This document shows, piece after piece, positions 53,515-62,951 of a DNA stretch of 64,000 bases; positions within the stretch are counted from its first letter, which is position 1, and the number at the start of each line of letters is the position of its first letter. Source of the stretch: Escherichia hormaechei_A (lineage in GTDB: Bacteria > Pseudomonadota > Gammaproteobacteria > Enterobacterales > Enterobacteriaceae). The DNA lies in assembly GCA_042434945.1 (NCBI GenBank), contig CP170191.1, positions 3,472,001 through 3,536,000 on the forward strand, read 5' to 3'. The position numbers were made by a program, and so were the translations under genes. The notes below the pieces were generated by a model. The model did no database searches and was not told the origin of the DNA. It saw nothing but the letters and a program-made list of their open reading frames with translations.

Positions 53515-53548
53515 CCCTCACCCCAGCCCTCTCCCACAGGGAGAGGGT
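53515..53548. repeat. Enterobacter-type intergenic hairpin
   Basis: CCCTCACCCCAGCCCTCTCC-CACAGG-GAGAGGG copy of the host repeat family, in the short host-type gap between tracts E and F. Confidence 0.8.
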
Positions 53549-53556
53549 GAAAAACG

Positions 53557-53580
53557 AACGGGCCAACTGGCCCGTTTTTT
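53557..53580 (+). terminator. Terminator between ubiK and hldE
   Basis: CGGGCCAACTGGCCCG followed by TTTTTT; terminates ubiK and overlaps the end of the convergent hldE. Confidence 0.82.
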
Positions 53581-55009
53581 ACTGACTGTCTTTCTGGATC
53601 TTCTTGATGATGTTGGTCGTCGAGCAACCGTCTTCAAAGTTGAGCACCAACACTTCGCCACCGTTGGCCCAGACTTCTTTACTCCCGGCAATCTCTTCTG
53701 GTTTATAGTCGCCGCCTTTCACCAGCAGATCTGGCAAGATCCCGGCGATCAAGCGCTGCGGCGTGTCCTCTTCAAACGACACCACCCAGTCGACCGCTTC
53801 CAGTGCGCCCAGCACAATCATACGCTGTTCGAGCGGGTTAACGGGGCGGGAATCCCCTTTCAGCCGTTTGGTGGAGGCATCGCTGTTCACAGCGACAATC
53901 AAACGGTCACCCAGTTTACGGGCATTTGCCAGATAAGAGACGTGCCCGGCGTGCAGGATGTCAAAGACACCGTTGGTCATCACCACTTTTTCACCACGTT
54001 TACGCGCTGCCGCTACGGCCAGCTTCAGTTCCTCTTCGGTCATCACGCCAAAGCCTGTATCTGCACGTCCACGTACAGCATTTTCCAGCTCGATCGGCGA
54101 AACCGTGGAGGTTCCCAGTTTGCCGACCACCACGCCAGCCGCCGCATTGGCAAAGAAGCAGGCTTCTTCCAGCGAATTACCCGCTGCCAGCGTTGCCGCC
54201 AGGACGCCAATCACCGTGTCGCCCGCACCGGTAACGTCATACACTTCCTGCGCTTGGGTTGGCATATGCAGCGGCGCTTTACCCGGTTGCAGCAGCGACA
54301 TACCCTGTTCGGAACGGGTCACTAACAGAGCCGAGAGTTCGTAATCGGCAATCAGTTTCATGCCGCGCTCAACAATCTCTTCTTCGGTCTTACATTTACC
54401 GACAACAGCTTCAAATTCCGAGAGATTCGGCGTTAACAGCGTAGCGCCGCGGTAGCGCTCAAAATCGGTACCTTTTGGATCAATCAGCACCGGAACACCC
54501 GCTTTACGCGCCAGTTGGATCATCTGCTGTACGCTTGCCAGCGCACCTTTGGCGTAGTCAGAAAGCACCAGCGCGCCAATCGAACTCAGCGCCTGATTAA
54601 TCCGCTCGTGCAGCGGCTGCGGATCAACACCTTCGAAACCTTCTTCAAAATCCAGACGGATCAGCTGTTGGTTGCGGGAAAGTACCCGTAATTTGGTAAT
54701 GGTCGGATGCGTCGGTACAGAAACGAAGTCGCATTTGACGTTGACGTCGGCCAGAGATTTACTCAGCGCGCGCGCTGCATCGTCAATGCCCGTCAACCCG
54801 ACCAGGCGTGCATTAGCACCGAGAGAAGCGATATTCATCGCCACGTTAGCCGCGCCGCCCGGACGTTCTTCGATGGTATTCACTTTAACCACGGGCACCG
54901 GCGCTTCCGGCGAGATACGACTGGTGGGGCCGTACCAGTAACGATCCAGCATCACATCACCAACCACCATCACTCCTGCACGTTCAAACTCTGGCAGCGT
55001 TACTTTCAT
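53579..55009 (-). CDS. hldE: Bifunctional heptose 7-phosphate kinase / 1-phosphate adenylyltransferase
   Basis: A 476-residue enzyme for ADP-heptose synthesis, needed for the LPS inner core. N-terminal PfkB-type kinase (GGAANVAMN; DVTGAGDTVIG) and C-terminal nucleotidyltransferase with HXGH in FDILHAGHVSYL. It equals E. coli HldE except the last few residues (QKDSQ instead of QQDKKG), so the left edge of tract F lies near 53,600. It is co-directional with glnE (47-bp gap). Confidence 0.97.
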   Translation of the reverse strand: MKVTLPEFERAGVMVVGDVMLDRYWYGPTSRISPEAPVPVVKVNTIEERPGGAANVAMNIASLGANARLVGLTGIDDAARALSKSLADVNVKCDFVSVPTHPTITKLRVLSRNQQLIRLDFEEGFEGVDPQPLHERINQALSSIGALVLSDYAKGALASVQQMIQLARKAGVPVLIDPKGTDFERYRGATLLTPNLSEFEAVVGKCKTEEEIVERGMKLIADYELSALLVTRSEQGMSLLQPGKAPLHMPTQAQEVYDVTGAGDTVIGVLAATLAAGNSLEEACFFANAAAGVVVGKLGTSTVSPIELENAVRGRADTGFGVMTEEELKLAVAAARKRGEKVVMTNGVFDILHAGHVSYLANARKLGDRLIVAVNSDASTKRLKGDSRPVNPLEQRMIVLGALEAVDWVVSFEEDTPQRLIAGILPDLLVKGGDYKPEEIAGSKEVWANGGEVLVLNFEDGCSTTNIIKKIQKDSQ

Positions 55010-55056
55010 TCCTGTCTCCTGAGAGATTCAAAATTTGCGCGCGATAATACCATACT

Positions 55057-57897
55057 TCATTCTTCCACCAGCCACTTCTGCCAGCTTGCCCGCACCAGTT
55101 CACGCTCTGCGGTGAAGCAATCCTCCGACACATGGCCCGGCAATTCCTGTAATGCCAGATGATGAAGTTCATCGCGAAGCGTAGTGTAAGCACGGGTCAG
55201 CGCCATCGCTTCCTGCTCTTCCATAATGTCGTTTTGCGCCAGTAGTTCCAGAATACGCACGTTGTCTGACCAGCGCGTTAACTTCGGTTTTTCATGAGCG
55301 TAGCGCAACACCAGATATTGGGTAATAAATTCGATATCGGTAATTCCCCCTTCATCAGCTTTGATATCAAAGCGATCGCGATGTTTATTGCCGAGATGAG
55401 CGCGCATTTTCTCGCGCATTTCCCGCACTTCCGTTTGCAGAGTTTTACCTTCACGCGGCAGCGTCATAATCTCGCGACGCACTGCGTCAAAGTGCGCGGT
55501 GAGCTGCGGATCGCCGTACACTACACGCGCACGCACCAGCGCCTGATGTTCCCACGTCCAGGCCTCGTTTTTCTGATAATCGGCAAATGCTTCTGCGGAT
55601 GTCACCAGCATTCCCGCCGCCCCGGACGGACGCAGTCGAGCATCCACTTCATACAAAATGCCGGAAGAGGTACGCGTACTGAACAGATGCATAATGCGTT
55701 GCGCCAGACGCAGATAAAACTGCCGCCCGTCGATTTCCCGCTCACCGTCAGTCATCGCATCCATTGGGCAATCATGGAGGAAGATAAGGTCAAGATCGGA
55801 ACTGTAGCCTAACTCCCAGCCGCCCAGCTTGCCGTAGCCGACCACCGCAAAACCACGCCCTTCGCGTTCGTTCAGGTGATTCGGCTTACCGTAGCGGGCA
55901 ACCATTTGAACCCACGCCTGCTGAACGACGGCATCTATCATGGCTTCCGCCAGCCAGGTTAAGTGATCGCTCACTTTCATCACCGGTAGCGTACCGGCGA
56001 TATCCGCTGCGGCGATGCGTAACAGCTGCGCCTGTTTGAACTGACGCAGCGCCTCAAGCTGTTGCTCTTCGTCATCTTCCGGCACGCGCAGCAAATACTG
56101 GCGCAACTCATCGCGGTAGGCATCGGTCGCCGTCGGCTGGTAAAGGGTGTTTGGATCGAGCAATTCATCCAGCAATAATGGATAACGCGCCAGCTGGCTG
56201 GCAATCATCGGCGACGCGGCACACAGAGAAATCAAATGTTTAAGCGCCGCGGGGAATTCACTGAGCAATTCTAAATAGGTGGTGCGGGTAACAATCCCCA
56301 CCAGCAAGGCGGTAATGCGCGACAGCGTAACGGCAGCGTCTTCACGCGCACAGACATCACTTAGCAGATGCGGCATCAGATGGTCGAGCACCTGACGTCC
56401 TCGCGGCCCGATGGTGCGCTTATCCAGCTCTTTGCGGAAATCGGCAATCAGCGTTAGCACCTGTTTGCGATCATCCTCGCTAAGATGCGCCAGCACTGGC
56501 GTGGTGTCATCTTCCTGCAACGCATCCTGCCACAGCTCACGCCACTGTTCCGACAGCGACTCTTCCTGAGTTTCACTTTCGTCGTCGCCAATCAATTCAT
56601 TAAACACCCGGCGCACATTGGTCATATGTGCGGTCAGCGCCCCGGTCAGTTGCGGCCAGTCAGCAAAGTCCATCGCCCACGCCAGCCGCGCACGGTTAAG
56701 CTCATCAGAAGGAAGCGTCTGGGTTTGTTCGTCGTTAATGCTTTGCAGCAGGTTTTCCAGACGCCGCAGGAACAGATACGCCACTCGCAATTGTTCAGCA
56801 TCGTTTTCAGAAAGCAGATGCAGCGCGGCAATGACGCTGAGCGTTGGCAGTAAAGAGCGCGACTGCAGCGACGGTTCGCGCCCACCGCGAATGAGCTGGA
56901 ACACCTGAACGATAAATTCAATTTCGCGAATGCCGCCTGCGCCGAGTTTGATATTGTCGGTCAAACCACGTCGACGCACTTCACGGGCAATCATCCCTTT
57001 CATGTTGCGCAGCGACTGAATCACGCTGAAATCGATGTAACGACGGAAAACAAACGGGCGCAGCATCGCACGCAACTCGTTAGCATAGACGCCTTCGCTA
57101 TCGCCCATAATCCGCGCCTTGACCATCGCGTAACGCTCCCAGTCGCGCCCCTGCTCCTGGTAATAATCTTCCAGCGCCGCAAAGCTCAGCACCAGCGGGC
57201 CACTTTCGCCAAACGGACGCAGTCGCATATCCACGCGATAGACGAAGCCATCCTGCGTTGGTTGATCCAGCACTTTAATCAGCCGCTGCCCCATGCGGGT
57301 AAAAAACTGCGCGTTATCCAGTTCCCGGCGTCCGCCCTGCGTACAACCATGTTCCGGCCAGGCAAAAATCAGATCGATATCTGAGGAGAAATTCAGTTCC
57401 CCACCGCCCAGCTTACCCATGCCTAAAATCAGCAGCGGTTGCGCTTCGCCCTGCGCATTGCACGGCGTTCCCCACTCGCGGCAGCAGGCGTCATACAGCC
57501 AGTCACGCGCCGCAACAATCAGCGTCTCCGCCAGATAGCTGAGCTGCTGCAATATGCTCTCTTCAGTAACCAGTGCCAGCGTTTGCGCCCAGGCGATGCG
57601 CACCATAATGCGCCGCCGGAATAGCCGCAGCTCGCGCATTAACCCGGCTTCGTCACTCACATTACAGAGCGCCTCCTGCAACCATGCCGCGTAATGCTGC
57701 CATTCGTCGGCCTGCGGCGGTTGGCTTTCCAGTTCCGTCAGCCACTCTGGATGCGCAATCACGCTGTCCTGCACAAAATCACTGAAAGTAAGTACTGACT
57801 TCGCCTGTGCGCTAAGTGATTCCTCGGCTAAAGGCTCTGGCAGCCGCTCAACAACGTTCTGCCAGTACTGCTGTAACGGTGAAGAGAGCGGCTTCAT
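55057..57897 (-). CDS. glnE: Glutamine synthetase adenylyltransferase / adenylyl-removing enzyme
   Basis: A 946-residue bifunctional enzyme controlling glutamine synthetase by AMP attachment and phosphorolytic removal, steered by PII. Two nucleotidyltransferase domains, each with a GXXXSSDXDL pattern (NFSSDIDLIF and YSSDLDLIF), separated by a regulatory linker. The start at 57897 (MKPLSSPLQ) equals the E. coli start. It matches E. coli with two differences noticed. The longer frame from 58008 overlaps ygiF. Confidence 0.97.
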   Translation of the reverse strand: MKPLSSPLQQYWQNVVERLPEPLAEESLSAQAKSVLTFSDFVQDSVIAHPEWLTELESQPPQADEWQHYAAWLQEALCNVSDEAGLMRELRLFRRRIMVRIAWAQTLALVTEESILQQLSYLAETLIVAARDWLYDACCREWGTPCNAQGEAQPLLILGMGKLGGGELNFSSDIDLIFAWPEHGCTQGGRRELDNAQFFTRMGQRLIKVLDQPTQDGFVYRVDMRLRPFGESGPLVLSFAALEDYYQEQGRDWERYAMVKARIMGDSEGVYANELRAMLRPFVFRRYIDFSVIQSLRNMKGMIAREVRRRGLTDNIKLGAGGIREIEFIVQVFQLIRGGREPSLQSRSLLPTLSVIAALHLLSENDAEQLRVAYLFLRRLENLLQSINDEQTQTLPSDELNRARLAWAMDFADWPQLTGALTAHMTNVRRVFNELIGDDESETQEESLSEQWRELWQDALQEDDTTPVLAHLSEDDRKQVLTLIADFRKELDKRTIGPRGRQVLDHLMPHLLSDVCAREDAAVTLSRITALLVGIVTRTTYLELLSEFPAALKHLISLCAASPMIASQLARYPLLLDELLDPNTLYQPTATDAYRDELRQYLLRVPEDDEEQQLEALRQFKQAQLLRIAAADIAGTLPVMKVSDHLTWLAEAMIDAVVQQAWVQMVARYGKPNHLNEREGRGFAVVGYGKLGGWELGYSSDLDLIFLHDCPMDAMTDGEREIDGRQFYLRLAQRIMHLFSTRTSSGILYEVDARLRPSGAAGMLVTSAEAFADYQKNEAWTWEHQALVRARVVYGDPQLTAHFDAVRREIMTLPREGKTLQTEVREMREKMRAHLGNKHRDRFDIKADEGGITDIEFITQYLVLRYAHEKPKLTRWSDNVRILELLAQNDIMEEQEAMALTRAYTTLRDELHHLALQELPGHVSEDCFTAERELVRASWQKWLVEE

Positions 57898-57919
57898 AAG
57901 CGATTTTATCCTTGCCTGA

Positions 57920-59221
57920 TTAACGTTTTCCGCTGTGCAACCAGAACGGTTCCTGATTGTTTGCCTCATTACGGAAATGTTCAATTTCGATGCGTTGCCC
58001 GGTCGCAATAGCGTGATGCAGCCCCTGCCAGTTCTCCAGCCAGGCTTGCGCCTTCACGCCCTCATACGCACCTGACAGCAGCAACATGCTGTCGATGTTA
58101 CGCGCCAGGCGGGGAAGCTGATCGCCATACTGGTCGCCCAGCGGATGCGCAAAGGTGGTTCTCAGCTCGGCCGCGTGACGGGAGAGGTGGATATCCGCAA
58201 AACGTTTGAAGTTTTCCGCGATTTTGGTCTGCCCTTTCGCATCGAGGAAAATACGCCAGCCGCGCGTCACCAGAAATTCGGTCAGCGCCAGTTTCGCGCT
58301 GGCATTTTGCGGGCTGTAGATCGCCGTTTGTGCCGACACGTCGGAAAGCATCAGCGTTTCGGTTTGAGTGAGCAAATCACGTAAGTGAGTGCTGGCTTTA
58401 CGCGGTACAATGCCGCCAAAGAGCGTCAGGGTATGACGCACCAGCCCCATAGCGGCCAGCACCTGTTTTTTGGCATTTTTCACGTTACGCGCCCACAGCT
58501 CCTCGTGGTACTGCCACTGAGAGAGCGCCAGCTCCAGCGCCGCTTCCATGCCCTGCTCAACGGAGGCTTTCGGCACAACGCGCAGAATCGGGGTTTCTCG
58601 CAGCACGCGCGGCGCATTCCCGGCGGCCAGGTGATAGCCGCGTGCCGCTTTACTCAGGCTGCCCTGACGCAGGCCAGGCTGGTTCACCAGCTTGTGCGCC
58701 AGCTTCAGCACGTCGCTCGCCTCGCCTTCCAGCAGTTCGAGTTCCAATTCGCAGATCGGCTCCTGCTCTTCACCCGCCTTAATTTCACCCCGATCAAACG
58801 CGATCTCAATGCGGCTCTTGCCTTCCGACACCAGCCATTTTTCGCGCCAGAAATCGGTGCTGAACAGCGGTTGCGCCTCTGCCGACAGCGTTGCGGGCAG
58901 CGTCCCTTCCGGCCACACTTCCGCCGGAAAACGATCCAGCTCAAGTTCTGGCATACTGATGTCGATATTGTATTCCGGACGCTGGTGCAAACCGCCCACC
59001 ACGCGACCGGCGATTTTCATCGTCATCTCATAGCGACCGTTTTCGCCACGAATACGTAAGCCCATATCGTGCCCACGCAGCCAGTTATCCGGCGTTTCGT
59101 AGTAAATATTCAGCAACTGCACGGGGTCATGGTGCTCGCCGCCCAGCGTATTGAGATGGTCACGCAACGCCTCAACGGCACTGTGATTAACAATAAACTT
59201 TAATTCGATTTCCTGAGCCAT
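57920..59221 (-). CDS. ygiF: YgiF inorganic triphosphatase, probable double-junction chimera
   Basis: A 433-residue protein with an N-terminal CYTH domain (EIELKF motif) that hydrolyses tripolyphosphate, and a C-terminal CHAD domain (about residues 215-430). The first ~68 residues and the last ~43 agree with E. coli as I recall it, while the middle differs widely (for example ISMPELELDRFPAEVW). A host-type island of about 960 bp between E. coli ends is the best reading. Length is the same as E. coli, so the product should be functional. Confidence 0.92.
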   Translation of the reverse strand: MAQEIELKFIVNHSAVEALRDHLNTLGGEHHDPVQLLNIYYETPDNWLRGHDMGLRIRGENGRYEMTMKIAGRVVGGLHQRPEYNIDISMPELELDRFPAEVWPEGTLPATLSAEAQPLFSTDFWREKWLVSEGKSRIEIAFDRGEIKAGEEQEPICELELELLEGEASDVLKLAHKLVNQPGLRQGSLSKAARGYHLAAGNAPRVLRETPILRVVPKASVEQGMEAALELALSQWQYHEELWARNVKNAKKQVLAAMGLVRHTLTLFGGIVPRKASTHLRDLLTQTETLMLSDVSAQTAIYSPQNASAKLALTEFLVTRGWRIFLDAKGQTKIAENFKRFADIHLSRHAAELRTTFAHPLGDQYGDQLPRLARNIDSMLLLSGAYEGVKAQAWLENWQGLHHAIATGQRIEIEHFRNEANNQEPFWLHSGKR

Positions 59222-59463
59222 GGCCTTTACTTATCGGTTATGTCACATAAGTGACGATGAACGGCGAACTTAATGCGATCTTTTTTTGTCAGTAGATAGT
59301 ATTTTGCGCCAAATTGCCATGCAACGGGCAATTTGACGGGCGTAAAAGTTTGAAGCAGTGGCAAGACCTGACACAGAGGATTCCGATTGATGTCGAATGC
59401 TTTGCGTAGCGACACTGATGCCACTACTATCGTTCCACTTTCCATGACAATAACGACAGCCTG

Positions 59464-60085
59464 ATGCCAAAATTACGCCTGATCGGATTAACTTTACTCG
59501 CACTTAGCGCGACTGCCGGTCTCACACGCTGAAGAAACGCGCTATGTTTCCGACGAACTGAATACCTGGGTCCGCAGCGGTCCGGGAGATCATTATCGCC
59601 TCGTGGGCACGGTTAACGCCGGCGAGGAAGTGACCTTATTACAAACTGACGCCAACACCAATTATGCCCAGGTGAAAGACAGCTCTGGCCGTACCGCCTG
59701 GATCCCGTTGAAACAACTTAGCACTGAGCCAAGCCTGCGCTCCCGTGTGCCAGATCTGGAAAATCAGGTCAAAACCCTGACCGATAAACTCACCAATATC
59801 GATAACACCTGGAATCAGCGCACCGCAGAAATGCAGCAAAAAGTGGCGCAGAGCGACAGCGTGATCAACGGGTTAAAAGAAGAAAATCAGAAACTGAAAA
59901 ACGAGCTGATTGTCGCGCAGAAAAAGGTCGATGCCGCCAGCGTACAGCTGGATGACAAACAGCGCACCATCATCATGCAATGGTTTATGTATGGCGGTGG
60001 CGTGCTGGGGCTTGGCTTGCTGCTCGGTCTGGTACTGCCGCACCTGATCCCAAGCCGCAAACGCAAAGATCGCTGGATGAACTAA
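59464..60085 (+). pseudogene. ygiM: ygiM SH3-domain membrane protein, frameshifted in the signal peptide
   Basis: Homologue of E. coli YgiM (206 aa): signal peptide, SH3b domain (VRSGPGDHYRLVGTVNAGEEV), a coiled coil (about residues 90-165) and a C-terminal membrane anchor with a basic tail. One added G (GCCGGTCTC for GCCGTCTC, near 59,518-59,519) produces a stop at 59530 after 22 codons. The remaining frame is intact to 60085 and equals E. coli. The span is one base over 207 codons. Probably a read error; otherwise the protein would lose its signal. Confidence 0.85.
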
Positions 60086-60148
60086 ATCGCCTTCTTCGTT
60101 GCACTGTCTTATTATTAGGAATTGTGTATTTGACGAAGGGATGATGGC

Positions 60149-61387
60149 GTGAAGATTTATCTGGTCGGTGGTGCTGTTCGGGATGCATTGTTAGGGCTAC
60201 CGGTCAAAGACAGAGATTGGGTGGTGGTCGGCAGTACGCCACAGGAGATGCTCGACGCGGGCTACCAGCAGGTAGGCCGCGATTTTCCTGTGTTTCTGCA
60301 TCCGCAAACGCATGAAGAGTATGCGCTGGCACGTACCGAACGGAAATCCGGTTCCGGTTACACCGGTTTTACTTGCTATGCCGCACCGGATGTCACGCTG
60401 GAAGATGATCTTAAGCGTCGCGATCTGACCATTAATGCGCTGGCCCAGGACGATAACGGCGAGATTATCGACCCGTACAACGGTCTGGGCGATCTGCAAA
60501 ATCGTCTGTTGCGCCATGTTTCCCCCGCTTTTGGCGAAGATCCGTTACGCGTATTGCGCGTGGCGCGTTTTGCTGCGCGTTATGCCCACCTCGGTTTTCG
60601 TATTGCCGATGAAACTCTGGCGTTGATGCGCGAGATGACCCATGCGGGTGAACTGGAACACCTGACGCCTGAACGGGTATGGAAAGAGACGGAAAGCGCC
60701 CTCACCACCCGCAATCCACAGGTGTTCTTCCAGGTACTGCGCGATTGCGGCGCACTGCGCGTTTTATTCCCGGAAATTGACGCACTGTTTGGCGTTCCGG
60801 CCCCTGCCAAGTGGCATCCGGAAATCGATACGGGTATTCATACCTTAATGACGCTCTCAATGGCGGCGATGCTGAGTCCGCAGGTCGATGTCCGTTTCGC
60901 AACTTTATGCCACGATCTCGGTAAAGGGCTGACGCCGCCAGAACTCTGGCCGCGTCATCATGGTCATGGCCCGGCGGGTGTTAAGTTAGTGGAACAACTA
61001 TGCCAGCGTCTGCGCGTGCCAAATGAAATTCGCGATTTAGCCAGACTGGTGGCTGAGTTTCACGATCTCATCCACACCTTCCCAATGCTGAACCCAAAAA
61101 CCATCGTCAAATTATTTGATTCCATCGATGCCTGGCGTAAACCGCAGCGTGTCGAGCAACTGGCGCTGACCAGCGAGGCTGACGTGCGCGGCAGAACCGG
61201 TTTTGAATCAGCGGACTACCCGCAAGGCCGCTGGTTGCGCGAAGCCTGGGAAGTGGCGCAGTCAGTGCCGACAAAAGCCGTCGTTGAAGCGGGATTTAAA
61301 GGTGTGGAGATTCGCGAGGAGCTGACCCGACGGCGGATTGCGGCGGTAGCCAGCTGGAAGGAACAACGTTGCCCAAAGCCTGAATGA
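60149..61387 (+). CDS. cca: Multifunctional CCA tRNA nucleotidyltransferase
   Basis: A 412-residue enzyme adding and repairing the CCA end of tRNA. Class II nucleotidyltransferase head (GGAVRDALLG, RRDLTINAL) and a C-terminal HD phosphohydrolase domain (CHDLGKGLTP). The start is GTG at 60149, as in E. coli. It matches E. coli Cca as I recall it. Confidence 0.97.
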   Translation: MKIYLVGGAVRDALLGLPVKDRDWVVVGSTPQEMLDAGYQQVGRDFPVFLHPQTHEEYALARTERKSGSGYTGFTCYAAPDVTLEDDLKRRDLTINALAQDDNGEIIDPYNGLGDLQNRLLRHVSPAFGEDPLRVLRVARFAARYAHLGFRIADETLALMREMTHAGELEHLTPERVWKETESALTTRNPQVFFQVLRDCGALRVLFPEIDALFGVPAPAKWHPEIDTGIHTLMTLSMAAMLSPQVDVRFATLCHDLGKGLTPPELWPRHHGHGPAGVKLVEQLCQRLRVPNEIRDLARLVAEFHDLIHTFPMLNPKTIVKLFDSIDAWRKPQRVEQLALTSEADVRGRTGFESADYPQGRWLREAWEVAQSVPTKAVVEAGFKGVEIREELTRRRIAAVASWKEQRCPKPE

Positions 61388-61399
61388 GTATTGGGCATT

Positions 61400-61526
61400 T
61401 TGCCGGATGCGGCGTAAACGCCTTATCCGGCTACATGTCAACGACAGTTGTAGGCCTGATAAGACGCGCAAGCGTCGCATCAGGCGTTGATTGCCGGATG
61501 CGGCGTGAACGCCTTATTCGGCCTAC
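61400..61526. repeat. E. coli-type REP cluster (BIME)
   Basis: Three alternating palindromes: TGCCGGATGCGGCGTAAACG (from 61401), TAGGCCTGATAAGACGCG (from 61451) and TTGCCGGATGCGGCGTGAAC (from 61491). This is the classical E. coli bacterial interspersed mosaic element, a strong marker for E. coli origin because host-type intergenic repeats here have CCGGG and CCCTCACCC cores. Confidence 0.9.
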
Positions 61527-61567
61527 GCAATCGTTGACAACGCCAAGCATCCGACACTATTCCTCAA

Positions 61568-62389
61568 TTAAAAGAACACGACATACACCGCAGCCGCCAC
61601 AATAAAGCGATAAATGGCGAACGGGATAAACGAAATGCGCTTAATCAATTGCAGGAAGGTTTTAATCGCTATCAGCGCCACCACAAAAGCGGTGATAAAC
61701 CCAACGGCAAACATCGGGATATCGCCGCTTGTCAGGAAGCCCCAGCTTTTGTAGAGATCGAGCGCCGTTGCGCCCATCATCATCGGCACCGCCAGCAGGA
61801 ACGAAAACTCGGAAGCAGCGTAACGGCTCACCCCCATCAGCATCCCACCTGAAATGGTCGCCCCGGAACGGGAGAAACCCGGCCACAGCGCCAGACACTG
61901 GAAACAGCCAATCATAAATGCCTGACGATAGGTCATATCATCAAGACCCGGCGCACGCGGCTCTTTCGGCTTCAGGCATTCGGCGGCAATCAGCAACAAA
62001 CCGCCAACGACCAGCGCATACATCACATTTATCGGGTTAAACAATGACTTAATCGTGTCGTGGAACAACAGCCCCAATACCACCGCCGGAATCATCCCCA
62101 GCAAAATGTGGATCAGCGTTAAACGACCTTTGCTTTCACCTTCGTGCTGCAACGGGCGGCCAAAGTGGATGCCAATCAGGCCAAACAGACGCCGCCAGAA
62201 CATCACTACTACCGCCAGAATTGATCCTAACTGGATCACAACTTCAAAGGTTTTCGCCGTGTCGCCCTCAAACCCCAACAAGTGACCGACAATAATCATA
62301 TGGCCCGTGCTGGATACCGGCAGAAATTCTGTCAATCCTTCGACCACACCCAATATTGCCGCTATCAGCAGCGAGTGCATATCGCTCAT
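61568..62389 (-). CDS. uppP: Undecaprenyl-diphosphate phosphatase
   Basis: A 273-residue integral membrane enzyme (BacA) recycling the lipid carrier for peptidoglycan; gives bacitracin tolerance when amplified. Signature motifs [14 protein letters not shown] and PGFSRSGAT, with about seven or eight hydrophobic segments. ATG at 62389 chosen; the preceding TTG is in frame but unneeded. E. coli-type. Confidence 0.97.
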
Positions 62390-62478
62390 CAATAAACCCC
62401 TAAATTATTAAAATGTACCGCTTGTCCGAACTACTGCGTATGACCAGGTTATAACCGTTTGGTTTAACAGCTGTAAAA

Positions 62479-62847
62479 TTAATTATTTTCTTTCAGATTA
62501 TTGCCACGCTCAATGATTACGCCAACATTCGCCGCCCGCGCCACTGCGCCTGGCTTGCTGAGTTTGATACGCACCCACGGCGAGTTGAAGCGTGCTAACA
62601 GCAGCTCCGCCACCTCTTCAGCCACGCGTTCCACCAGCGCAAAACGCGCCCCCTCGACGTGGCTGACCACCGTTTCTGCAATGTCAGCGTAACTGAGGCA
62701 ATCCGCCACATCATCACTTTTCGCCGCTTTACGGTTATCCCACGCCATTTCGATATCGAACACTAACTTCTGTTCGATGGTCTGTTCCCAGTCGTAAACA
62801 CCAATAGTGGTGATTACCGAAAGTTGCTCTATAAATACAATATCCAT
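62479..62847 (-). CDS. folB: Dihydroneopterin aldolase
   Basis: A 122-residue folate-pathway enzyme converting dihydroneopterin to 6-hydroxymethyl-dihydropterin. Family segments IGVYDWEQ and the C-terminal KPGAVARAANVGV are present. ATG at 62847 follows an in-frame GTG. It is divergent from plsY. E. coli-type. Confidence 0.96.
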   Translation of the reverse strand: MDIVFIEQLSVITTIGVYDWEQTIEQKLVFDIEMAWDNRKAAKSDDVADCLSYADIAETVVSHVEGARFALVERVAEEVAELLLARFNSPWVRIKLSKPGAVARAANVGVIIERGNNLKENN

Positions 62848-62951
62848 CACGTCCTGCCTGCTTTTTGGCTAACCGGATACCACTTCCGGCGAAATGTGCG
62901 TATTATCCACAGATTCATCGTTGAACACGAATTTTCAAAACGGAACAGCTT

